Below are positions 1-10,635 of a DNA stretch of 28,546 nucleotides, one piece after another. The stretch lies in the NCBI GenBank assembly GCA_029339195.1, contig JAPTJF010000621.1, positions 1 through 28,546 of the forward strand, in the 5' to 3' direction. The notes under the pieces are model-generated. The model saw nothing but the letters and a program-made list of their open reading frames with translations, was not told where the DNA came from and made no database searches. The stretch's first letter is position 1, and every line of letters starts with the position of its first letter. Source of the stretch: Micractinium sp. NFX-FRZ (taxonomy: Eukaryota; Chlorophyta; Trebouxiophyceae; Chlorellales; Chlorellaceae). The position numbers were made by a program, and so were the translations under genes.

Positions 1-75
<75 letters not shown>

Positions 76-160
76 CCGCCCCCCCCCCCCCCCCCCCCCC
101 CCCCCCCCTTTTGCCCCCCCCCCCCCCTTTCCCCCCCGCCCCCCCCCCCCCCCCCACCCC
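1..160. repeat. Poly-C low-complexity tract at the left edge
   Basis: The first 74 bases are all C. Two isolated G bases (75 and 78), a run of 30 C and further C runs broken by TTTTG and TTT follow, to about 160. The tract ends just before a plausible splice acceptor (AG at 185-186), so it may be the pyrimidine tract of an intron. It may equally be a contig-edge or homopolymer artefact. The other strand is poly-G. It is not a telomere: no TTTAGGG-like unit is visible. Confidence 0.9.
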
Positions 161-186
161 TCCCTTCCCGCTCCCCGCTTGGCCAG

Positions 187-964
187 GCCTTCCTGCTGGA
201 TCCTCGGCAGCGCACCTGGCAGGTCACCGTGCCGCCCTTGGCAAAGTGCCTCTACTCGTACACCCTGAAGCGAGTCCAGTGGGGGGAGAGGTGGCGAAGG
301 GGAGGGACAGGCTGTGCCGTGCGATGCGGCGGGTGGCAGCCTGAGGCGGCAGGCCTGCTTCACCCAATCTTCAAGTGCGCAGTGGAGCTGCAGGAACTGG
401 AGTCGACTCCAGGCACATGTGCAGGCATGTGCACAACGCAAGGTGGTGGTGTGGTGGGGAACGCTGCTTCCCGGGCGCTGCTTGAGCCACCCGAGGCATC
501 CAGCTCCACCGCAGCTTTGTTGTTCACCCCCCTGCCCCTGCAGGCCCGACCCAGACCTGCATGCGTCCAGCACCCAGCAGGGCGACGGCTCCAGCACCTG
601 GCGCCTGCAGAAGCAGCACCGCAGCTGGGAGGTGGAGGGCAGAGCACAGCGTGAGGCGCTGGGCACGCTGCGCCAGCTGGAGTCCCTGTTCCAAACAAGC
701 CTGCTGCAGCTGCTGCCAGCTGGTGCGCCTGCCGCCGAGCCGGCTGGGCCCAGCCAGCCAGCAGCTCTGTCGCCCAGCGTGCCTAGGAGCAAGCAGGCGG
801 GGCGTGCCAAGGGAGGCAAGGCGGGGGGCGGCGAAGTGGCGACGGGACCGGAGGCGCAGCAGGGTGAGGCTGCGGCAGCACGGCAGGCGCGCAAGGGCAA
901 GGGCAATACGACCGCGGGTGGGAAAGAGCAGAAGGGGAAAGGCCACCAGAAGAGGTCCCTCTGA
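187..964 (+). CDS. 3' end of an unrecognised gene (partial, two exons visible)
   Basis: Two exons fit together: 187-290 (acceptor AG at 185-186, donor AG|GTGGCG at 291) and 544-964 (acceptor CTGCAG at 538-543, stop TGA at 962-964). The phases match exactly (2 nt + 1 nt make one Arg codon), giving a 174-residue C-terminal fragment. The first part reads FLLDPRQRTW then PPLAKCLYSYTLKRVQ. The second exon has a charged, probably helical stretch (LQKQHRSWEVEGRAQREALG, then LRQLESLFQTSLLQLL), followed by a basic Gly/Ala/Lys-rich tail ending in KGHQKRSL. I do not recognise the family. Upstream exons lie outside the window or beyond the poly-C tract. The splice-compatible phases and the change of composition at 964 argue for a real gene, but this model is the weakest here. 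Confidence 0.4.
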
Positions 965-1449
965 CTGAGAGGCTGCAGCGCTGGGCTTGGGAGGCGGTGG
1001 TCGCACGGTTGTGCCCAGAGTGGCTACAGGCAGCGAGTGCTAGTAGCAGGACGGCCCAGCCCATGCTGAAAAGGGATTTGACCATGCTTTTGTTGCCATG
1101 AATTTGATGCATCCATGCCACCTTTCATGCAGCCCGCACTGGCACTGTTAATCGATGTGCACGAGTATGGTGGGGCACTGACGCACTGTGGCGCATGACT
1201 GGCGGCGCAGGCAGTGGATGAGGTGACGGCGGCCTGGCTGGCCTGGCTGGCCTGGTGTGGTCCGCGGCGCTTGAGCGCGCATTGCATTATTTAGTCGCGC
1301 GTCGCTGGTACTTTGGCTGCTGGAGCTAGCACTCTCCGCCGCCATTGTGATAGGGCGGGCCACAAGGTGGCGACGAGCAAAACACACCGCTGGATTGAGC
1401 TTTTAGCTTAGCTGCTACGAGCAGCAGTGGCCGGCGCGGCGTGCAGCAA
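965..1449. other. Intergenic: 3' UTR of the first gene and promoter/5' UTR of the PPR gene
   Basis: 485 bases between two plus-strand genes. No convincing coding exon. A short direct repeat of GGCCTGGCT lies at about 1230-1257. Composition becomes less GC-rich toward 1380-1440 (GATTGAGCTTTTAGCTTAGC), as expected for a transcription start or 5' UTR. No TGTAA polyadenylation motif was found for the upstream gene. Confidence 0.5.
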
Positions 1450-4400
1450 ATGGCGGCATTCTGCTTTTACCATGCTGCCACAAGCCGCCCATGCGTCTCC
1501 CTGCGCCACTTTTCCGGCCTCCCGGCGCCTCTGAGTGCGCGGCGCGGCAGCAGCCGCGCCGGCACGGCCATGCTGGACTGCAGCGCCGAGCTGCGGCCGG
1601 CTGGCGGCGAGCCGGCGCCGCCGCCGCTGCCTGCGCCAGCGCGCGAGATGCCGCAGCTGACTGCAGAGGAGTGCCAGATGGCGACGCAGGAGATCCTGCG
1701 GGTCTTTCTGTCCGCGGAGTCCAACAGCCATGGCAACGGCAATGGCCGCAGCACCTGGGACTCACCGCCCCACCGGGCAGGTCACCAGCGACGCTTTGGC
1801 GGCAGCAGCGATGGGGCGCCGCCGCCGCGTGGCCTGCAGGGCCAGGTGGTGGCTCACCTGCTGGAGGGAGGCTTTGATGAGGCGCTGCTGCAGTCGGTGC
1901 CCACTCACACACTCAACTGGGCGATCAAGGTGGGTGCAGGGCGGGCGGCGGGCTGGGCTAGCGGTGCCATGGTCTCATGGCCTATGGGGGTGAAAGTAGC
2001 AGTAGTGGCAGTGCTCCTCGTGTTCCGGCTGCCGCTTGCCCCCCGCCCCCAACCACCTCTTCCATGTGCCCGCCCCTGCGCCTACCCATGCCTCGGTCCC
2101 TGCTCTGTGCAGGTGTTGGGCGAGCAGCGGCAGGTCGTGCTGGCTGAGCAGCTGTTCCATTGGATGAGGGTGAAGGAGCGGGCCAATGAGCACAGGTGGG
2201 CGGGGTGGTGGTGTGCCGCTGCTGCCGCACGGGTCCGCCTGGACCTGCTCTCGAATTGAACTTGAAATGTGCGCAGCAGCAGTGCCAGCGCCAGTGCCCC
2301 ACCTGGGCTGCCCTCCAGCTGGGCTCTCTCCCCACTGCTGACCCTTGCATGCACTTGACTCACTCTGCCTCCCTTTGATTGTTTCACATCCTTTCTTGTT
2401 TCGTCACCCGCCGTCGCTTGCTGTCGCAGCTTTGTGAAGCTGTGCCAGGCGTGCAGCGCAGCGCAGCAGCCCTGGCGCGCGTTCCACGCGTGGCGCATCA
2501 CACGCCGCACGCACCGAGCCCGGCACATTGTGGGCAGCCATGCGGGTGCGCACGGGGCGGGGCGTGCTGCGAGTTCAGCTGTTGACAGAGCAGGATTAGA
2601 ATGCACAAACCGCTGCTGCCTGTGCATGCTGCAGTGCATGTCGCCGCTGTCGGTGCTGTTGCATGCCGCTGCAGGTCCTGCTGTCCATGTGTGCTGCCAG
2701 GGCTGCCCTGCCGCCGTCCCCCCGCATCGCTGCTGGGCTTGCTTGGTTGCACCCCCCTGCTGCCTGCTCACCCCACCACACCCTCCATCCGTCCTCACAT
2801 CCGCTGGCGCCCCGCAGGCGCTGCCCTTATTCTGGCGTACCGCTCGACTGCCGACCACGAGGCGGCACTTGCAGCGCTGGCAAACCTGCAGAGCTGGGGG
2901 GTGGCGGTCGACAGATATGCCTACAATGCGGCGATCCGGGTGTGCGCTGATGCGGGCGCCGCTGAGGATGCGCTACGCATGCTGGGCGCGCTGCGGGAGG
3001 CAGCGGCTGCCGCACGGCAGCAGCAGGCAGAGCGGCGGCTGCTGATGCAGGCGGAGCAGGGGGCGGCGCCGCATGCAGCGGCGCAGCAGCAGCAGGAGCA
3101 GCAGCAGGGTGCAGAACAGCAGCAGCACCTGCAGCAGGCACAGCAGCAGGGTGCAGAACAGCCACAGGGGCAGCAGCAGCAGCAGGGCCGGATCACCCGC
3201 AGCAGCTACTTCTTCGGCACCGGCGGCACCGGCGGCAGCGCCGGTGCTGCCTCGCCCGGTGAGCTCCGCACCGACTGCCGCAGCTACAGCGCTGCCCTGT
3301 CGGCGGTGGCGGCTGCCGGCAAGTGGAACCGGGTGCCGCGGCTGCAGCGCTGGATGGAGGCAGATGGAGTGGCGCCTGACGCCCCCCTGTGTGCCCAGCT
3401 GCTCAGCAGTTACGCTGCGGTGGGGCAGGCGGCAGCGGCGCAGCACCTCTTCGACACCATGTCCGCAGGTGGGGGCAGGGCTGCTATTGCCGGCTTGCTT
3501 GCCTGCTGTGGATCAAGCCTTGCTGCCTGCCCCCGTCGCTGCGCTGCTGCCTCTGACTTGTCGGCCTCATGCCCATGTGTTCTGCTCTCTGCCTGGCACC
3601 CTGCCCGAGCCTGTTGCCGCCTCCCAACTTGCCAGATGCCTTCCACGCCACTGACCCCCACACCCGCACTTCCTGCACCCTCCCCCTCTCCCTCCCCGCA
3701 GGCGGCCGCGCCCCCAACCGCTCCCACTGGAATGCGCTGCTGCTGGCGTACGCTGCATCCGGAGACGCCGCCGGCTGCGCCGCCGCCTACCGCCGCATGC
3801 GGGCCACCAGCTGCCGCCCCGATGCCTACTCGCTGGTGGCGCTGCTGCGTGTGGCGTTCGCTGCAGAGGCAGGCCTGGCAGCAGTACAGGCGGTACGTGC
3901 CGAAGCGGAGCGCCTTCGTGTGCCGCTGAACCTGCAGCTGGGCTCTGCCCTGCTGGCCTGCCTGCGGCACGTGCGCCCGGGCGAGCAGGGCGCAGCGGCG
4001 GCGGCCGAGCTGGCGCGGCTGCAGCCAGAGCGGAAGCGTCGGAAGCGGGGCGCCAGCGCGGCCGCCCAGCACGAGCAGCAACAGCAACAGCACGTGCCTG
4101 TGACAGTAGCAGGGGTGCAGGTGCATGCGCCTGCAGCAGTAGCAGGGGCGCACGTGCACGCGCCCGTAGCAGCTTCAGGCACGCATGCACGCGCGTCGGT
4201 GGCAGCACCACCAGCGGTGGCAGTGGCAGCCACGCAGCCGGCATCGCAAGCAGCAGCAGCAGGTGCGGCGGCAGATGCGGCACAGCCCGGCGGCGACCAG
4301 TCAGCGGCGTGCCTGGCGGAGGCCGCATCGCTTTTCATCGAGCTGCAGGCGGTGGCGGAGCGGCGGCGGCAGCCGCTTGATGCTCGCGCCTACAACTGCC

Positions 4401-4708
4401 TGATGGCGGTACTGCTGGCAGCCGGGGACTATGCTGGGGTACTGCGTACGTTTGAGCGCATGGAAGCTGAGGAGGAAGCTGTGCTGCCTGATGCTGGCAC
4501 CCTGAATGCCGTCATCGCGGCCTGCCAGGCGGCTGGGTGGAAGCAGCGTGAGGAGCAGTACCGCCAGCTGCTGCAGAGCAGCCGCCTGCTGGGCGCGCTG
4601 GGCCGGCAAGCGCCAGCTGGCTGCGGCGCCAAGGGCGGCAGGCGCGGCCCTAGGGGCCGTGGTAGCGCACCTGCGGCTGACAGCTCGGGCCGTGACAATG
4701 GCTGCTAA
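1450..4708 (+). CDS. Pentatricopeptide repeat (PPR) protein, probably organelle-targeted
   Basis: Five exons: 1450-1929, 2113-2195, 2430-2545, 2818-3468, 3702-4708. All junctions are GT-AG, phases agree, total 2337 nt (778 residues). PPR proteins bind organellar RNA through paired helices and act in its processing, stability or translation. Degenerate 35-residue helix pairs are visible, for example VDRYAYNAAIRVCADAGAAE (exon 4), NRSHWNALLLAYAASGDAAG (start of exon 5) and LDARAYNCLMAVLLAAGDYA (about residues 670-735); I estimate seven to nine. The N-terminus (MAAFCFYHAATSRPC, Ser/Arg/Ala-rich, few acids) resembles a chloroplast or mitochondrial transit peptide. Two insertions break the array: a Gln-rich block (about residues 294-351) and a Val/Ala/His block of 11-residue repeats (about 579-611). 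ATG 1450 is chosen over an upstream in-frame GTG at 1441. The C-terminus is Gly/Arg-rich. No DYW or SMR domain was seen. Target RNA unknown; MRL1-like function cannot be assigned. Confidence 0.9.
3019..3190 (+). repeat. CAG-rich imperfect repeat encoding a poly-Gln insertion in the PPR protein
   Basis: Imperfect CAG runs with a repeated CAGCAGCAGGGTGCAGAACA unit (near 3104 and 3146) encode alternating Q runs and GAEQ. The block lies in frame inside exon 4, between two PPR helices, and is probably a disordered linker. The frame stays open, so the expansion has been tolerated. Confidence 0.85.
4105..4206 (+). repeat. Degenerate 33-nt coding repeats in the PPR gene
   Basis: Three successive 11-residue units (VAGVQVHAPAA, VAGAHVHAPVA, ASGTHARASVA) are encoded by 33-nt repeats rich in GTGCA/GCACGTGCAC. 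The period is a multiple of three, so the frame is kept. They sit in the low-complexity spacer between the central PPR block and the C-terminal PPR pair. Confidence 0.8.
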
Positions 4709-5518
4709 CACGCTTGGCCTTCCTTATCAATGCACACATTGGCACCTTGTCTTTCCCTGTTTCATTGTCTTTCTGCTCCCATCTCTCCTTTCGTCTGCTC
4801 TCTGCACACCCTCCCCGTCCCCTCACTTGCCATTCTTACCAGCCTTCCCCGGTGCTGGCCCTCATTTCATTTGTTTGATTGACCCCACCCACCATCCCGC
4901 CCGTGCCTGCAAGCCCTGCCAGCGCCTCGCAGGGACGCAGTGCCCAACCTGCGATGCATTAGTTCAGCGTATGTATTGCAGATCTTACAGGCAAGCCTGA
5001 CTGGGTTGCCGGTTGAGGAATTGCTGGATCGGATTGAGAGTGTGCCATTGTGAAACGCCGGATGGCAGGGGCAACACCCCTGTGGGGGCAGCGGAGCAGC
5101 GCTGGCCACACATCGGACGTAACACCTGGCCACGGTAGGCATGCATGGCACCGTCAGCTTGTGCAGGCGCAGATCGAACCGAAGTGCTTGCAAAGAGCTT
5201 GCAAAGGAGGCGTGCAGGAGGAAGACGCCGCACCGTAGCCTCGGAGGGCTAGAAGGGTGACCATGAAAGGGGCGAAATGAAAACAGACGGGGAGAGGCAG
5301 TGCCAGGACAAAGCGCGCTGGCCAAGCTCAGCCACCCCGTCGCCAGACAGGCATGGCAGCACATACACATTTCTGGCAAGAGCAAGACAGGAGGCAACAA
5401 CAGCTCGTGCCTTGAGCCGCCAGCCTGGGGCTGCCCACACATTGCACCCACACATACGTCTCCCGCTTCGCTTGCCCTTGGGGGCAGCGGGCGGCGCAGA
5501 GCGTGCCCACCGCCCGCT
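4709..5518. other. Convergent 3' region between the PPR gene and SDE2
   Basis: 810 bases between two converging stop codons. 4730-4870 is T/C-rich and lower in GC, as expected of a 3' UTR. TTACA at 4985-4989 (TGTAA on the minus strand) is a candidate polyadenylation signal for SDE2. A 51-bp duplication of the SDE2 C-terminal coding end lies at 5462-5490. Open frames here are GC-driven and show no recognisable protein. Confidence 0.55.
4985..4989 (-). terminator. Candidate TGTAA polyadenylation signal of SDE2
   Basis: TTACA on the plus strand reads TGTAA on the minus strand, the usual chlorophyte polyadenylation motif, about 530 nt past the SDE2 stop. That is long but within the range of algal 3' UTRs. 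A pentamer occurs often by chance, so confidence is low. Confidence 0.35.

Positions 5519-5541
<23 letters not shown>
5462..5541. repeat. 51-bp tandem duplication across the SDE2 stop codon
   Basis: CCCGCTTC(A/G)CTTGCCCTTG plus the following GGGGC occurs at 5513-5541 and again at 5462-5490, 51 bases apart. On the minus strand the functional copy reads GCC CCC AAG GGC AAG TGA. The downstream copy reads CAAGGGCAAG CGA, so the stop is missing from it. The extra copy lies in the 3' UTR. Confidence 0.85.
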
Positions 5542-7891
<2,350 letters not shown>

Positions 7892-8143
7892 GGTTCTGGC
7901 GTCAAGGGGCAAGCGAGACTGCCGGCGGCGCTCCTCGATATCCAGGACGGACAACGGAAGCGGTAAGAGGGGTCGACACCGGCTGGCTGACCACCTCAAG
8001 CAGTGCTGCATGGAATTGCGCGTCACGCCCAGCAGCTCAGAGGCTCTTCCCGGTGCCATACGGCAATGCAGATGCAGCATCGTTGATGTAATCTACCAGG
8101 CTAGTACACAGGGCCCCCGGAGACCCACACACCAACACCTGCC
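7892..8143. promoter_or_regulatory. Divergent promoter region of SDE2 and the methyltransferase gene
   Basis: 252 bases separate the two divergent start codons (SDE2 ATG at 7891 on minus, methyltransferase ATG at 8144 on plus). The region is slightly less GC-rich than its flanks and must hold both 5' UTRs and core promoters unless undetected 5' exons exist. No TATA box or other defined element could be called. Confidence 0.6.
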
Positions 8144-10348
8144 ATGCAGCAGAACAACATGCAGCAGAACAACCCCACAAAAGCCCAGAGCCCTGGCGGG
8201 GCTGAGCAGCTCCCCAAGGAGCGCGGCAGTGAAGAGACTGAGATTGGGCAGAAGAGGTCAGCAGGCAGCGCGGCAGCAGTTGCCGACGCTGCTGCGGGCG
8301 GGAGCGGCAGCAGCGGCAGCGAGTCGGCGGCACCCGACAGCAAGCGCAGGAGCTCGCTGGGAGGCAACGCGTTCTTGCGTTCCTGGGCATGGAAGCGGGA
8401 GCACCGGCCAGACAAGTGAGGGGCTCGACTCGCTTTTGACTCTCCTGGCCTCACCTGCCACGGCTCTCTGTTATGTGCACAAGTGACCACTCGGCATGCT
8501 CTGCCTCTTGTGCTGCTCTTCCCCATGCTCACATCGCCCGCACTGGCCACACAGCCATGGGGCCCTTCCGTACCGGAAATGCGTGCAGCCTTTTCACACC
8601 GCCGCGCATTCGTAAGTGTCATGTGCACCCACCTCCGCTCCACCTCCACCCTGCTGGCCGCCCCCCGCCCCCTCCTGATCACCACCCTGCCAAACACCCC
8701 TGCCCAACAACTGCTGTGCTGCGCTGTGATGCAGGGTGCGCTTCGACCGGCCCTACATGCACCCCATGACGCTGCCAGGAGGGGAGGAGGTGAAGCTGAC
8801 CGTGAACCAGGCGCGGTTCAAGGAGCAAGGGTTTGCCAGCACAGGTGGGTGAGGCGTTGACGGTGTTGGTGGGGGGCTGCGTGGGGGCGGGGCAGGGCAA
8901 GGCGGGGACACTGATGGTGATGGGCGGCGGGGCAGGGCAAAGCGGGGGACGGGTAGCACAGTTGTTTGGCGGCGTGTTCACTACTGCGTGCAACAACACA
9001 ATCTGGCATGCTACCTGTGTCCGCCCACCTGCAGTCTGGGACTCCTCCATCGTGCTGGCCAAGCTCTTTGAGAAACACGCCGCCCGCTTTGCCGGCCGCC
9101 GCTGCCTGGACCTGTCGGCGGGCTGCGGGCTGCCGGGGCTGGCTCTGGCCAAGCTGGGGGCGGGCGAGGTGGTGGCCACAGATCTAGCACCCAACCTGCC
9201 GCTGCTGCACAAGAACAGCGAGTCTAACGGTGAGCTACCTATTTTGCTGTCACGACAGGCAGGGGTGGTTGAGGTCCCAGGGGAAGGGGGAAGTGGTGGG
9301 TGCAGACCTACCGTACCTCTGCTGCGCACGAGTAGCGAGGCTAAGTGGTCAGCTAAGAGGCAGGCCGATGAGGGCCGGCCAGGGCATGGGCTGCAGCCAC
9401 TCCCGTCTCCTACCCTGCTCTCACTCTGCTCCCAACTCGCCTCCTCAATCCCCCCATGAGCTGCAGGCTGCAACATTCGGGTGGTGGAGCACAGCTGGGG
9501 CACCCCAGTGACCGACCTGGGTGCTCCCTTTGACGTCATCGCTGCCTGCGACGTCATGTGAGCGCCGGCCAGCTGTCGCTTGGTCTGGCTGAGGTGCTGC
9601 TCCATCAGGGAGGCTGGGGATGTGTGTGTGAGGAAATGTCGCCTGCTCGGAGGGAGAGGCACTGACGTGCACCGGCACCACATGCATGGGCGCAGCGCTC
9701 CCACCCAGGGCACCCACCCTGGGGTGTGGCCGTCGGCAAGCGAGTGAGAATGAGGCTCATCGGTATGTGCATATGTGCACCCCCTGTTCCGCTCCTCCCC
9801 TCCTTTGTGGGTGCAGGTACATTGCTGAGCTGGTGCCCCCGCTGGTGGCCTCGCTGGCAGCGCTCTCGGGACCGGACACTGAGGTGTACATTTCGCACGG
9901 CCGAAACCGCCAGGCAAGCGGGTGCTGGGCTGGGCGGCGCTCGGCTGGGCCCCAGGGCCGCAGCCGCTGGCCGCTGGGGCAGGCATGGCTGGGGGGTATG
10001 TGGGTGCTGGGTGCAGGGCATAGCTTCAGGGCAGACATGTTTGCTTCAAGCATGGACTGCATGGGCTGCTTCTTGCCTTTCCGCATCGACCCCAACCCCA
10101 CCCGCCGCGTGACCCGCTACTTATGCCGGCCGCTGCCCCCGCTGCAATCGGCGCTGCACCCACTTGACTGCAGGCGGAGCCGGAATTCCTGGATGCCGCA
10201 GGCAAGCACTTCAGCATTGAGACTGTGAGCAGCGAGGAGCTTTCAGAAGTTTATCAATGCACAGATGTGGATGTGCTGAGGCTGCGCCCGCTCCCAGCAG
10301 CCAATGGCGCGGCGGCGGCAGCGGCGGCGGCAACGCGCGGCGCGGCAG
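8144..10348 (+). CDS. METTL21/family-16 class I SAM methyltransferase (probable protein-lysine methyltransferase)
   Basis: Exons: 8144-8415, 8735-8844, 9035-9229, 9467-9557, 9817-9913, and a last one from 10174 ending near 10348. Phases agree and the first five give 255 codons. Residues 1-90 are a low-complexity Ser/Ala/Gln-rich leader starting with a duplicated MQQNN. The catalytic domain follows: STVWDSSIVLAKLFEK, SAM motif I LDLSAGCGLPGL (152-163), acidic VVATDL (Asp177), CDVMY (220-224), then YISHGRNRQAEPEFL and the terminal strand YQCTDVDVLRL. This order is that of METTL21-type enzymes, which methylate lysines of chaperones and elongation factors; the substrate here is unknown. The intron after exon 5 has a GC donor (CAG|GCAAGC at 9914). 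The 3' end is uncertain: the last exon frame stays open into the next gene. The best stop-yielding model uses a second GC donor (AG|GCAAGT, 10349) joined to 10636, with stop TGA at 10689-10691. Confidence 0.88.
9914..10173 (+). other. GC-AG intron in the methyltransferase gene
   Basis: The conserved run HGRNRQ|AEPEFL is interrupted by an intron that starts GCAAGC (after CAG at 9911-9913) and ends ACTGCAG (at 10173). Reading on to the nearest GT would add residues between Gln and Ala. The GC donor keeps both phase and the expected protein, and GCAAG is the known consensus of GC-type introns. Confidence 0.8.
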
Positions 10349-10635
10349 GCAAGTGCAAGGGTGCTGGGTGCTGGCTCTGGGGCTGCACATGTCCTAATGC
10401 GGTTTGTATCACGGTGAAGTTATCAAGTGTTGATTCAAAGTGCAGCACCGCGTGCCGCTGCGGGGGCCGCCCAGCGCAGCGCTGCACAGCGCAGCACAGC
10501 ACAGCACGTGCTGACCTCCATTTTGTTGCTGGTGTTTCGCATTGTTTACTTCTATTCGATTTCGGTGATCGACCGCTTTTCGCATTTCTCGAAGCGAACC
10601 TGATCTTGGCAGCCTGCGACCTGGTCACTTCGCAG
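10349..10635 (+). other. Unresolved junction between the methyltransferase and the next gene
   Basis: About 290 bases that begin with GCAAGTGC (candidate GC donor) and end in TTCGCAG directly before ATG 10636. The middle (10395-10620) is AT-richer (TATCACGGTGAAGTTATCAA) and reads like a promoter/5' UTR. Yet the methyltransferase frame has no stop from 10174 to 11412. Candidate acceptors are AG at 10611-10612, which would fuse the two proteins in frame, and AG at 10634-10635, which would end the methyltransferase at 10691. Confidence 0.5.

Noticed and set aside
1..160. Telomeric repeat at the left edge
   Set aside because: Pure C and C-rich sequence lacks the CCCTAAA unit expected of plant or algal telomeres.
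2082..2858. 258-codon minus-strand frame
   Set aside because: It is opposite PPR exons 2-3 and their introns; composition is Ala/Arg/His low complexity without motifs.
8679..9986. 435-codon minus-strand open frame
   Set aside because: It lies opposite the methyltransferase exons and shows no motif or splice structure; a GC-driven shadow.
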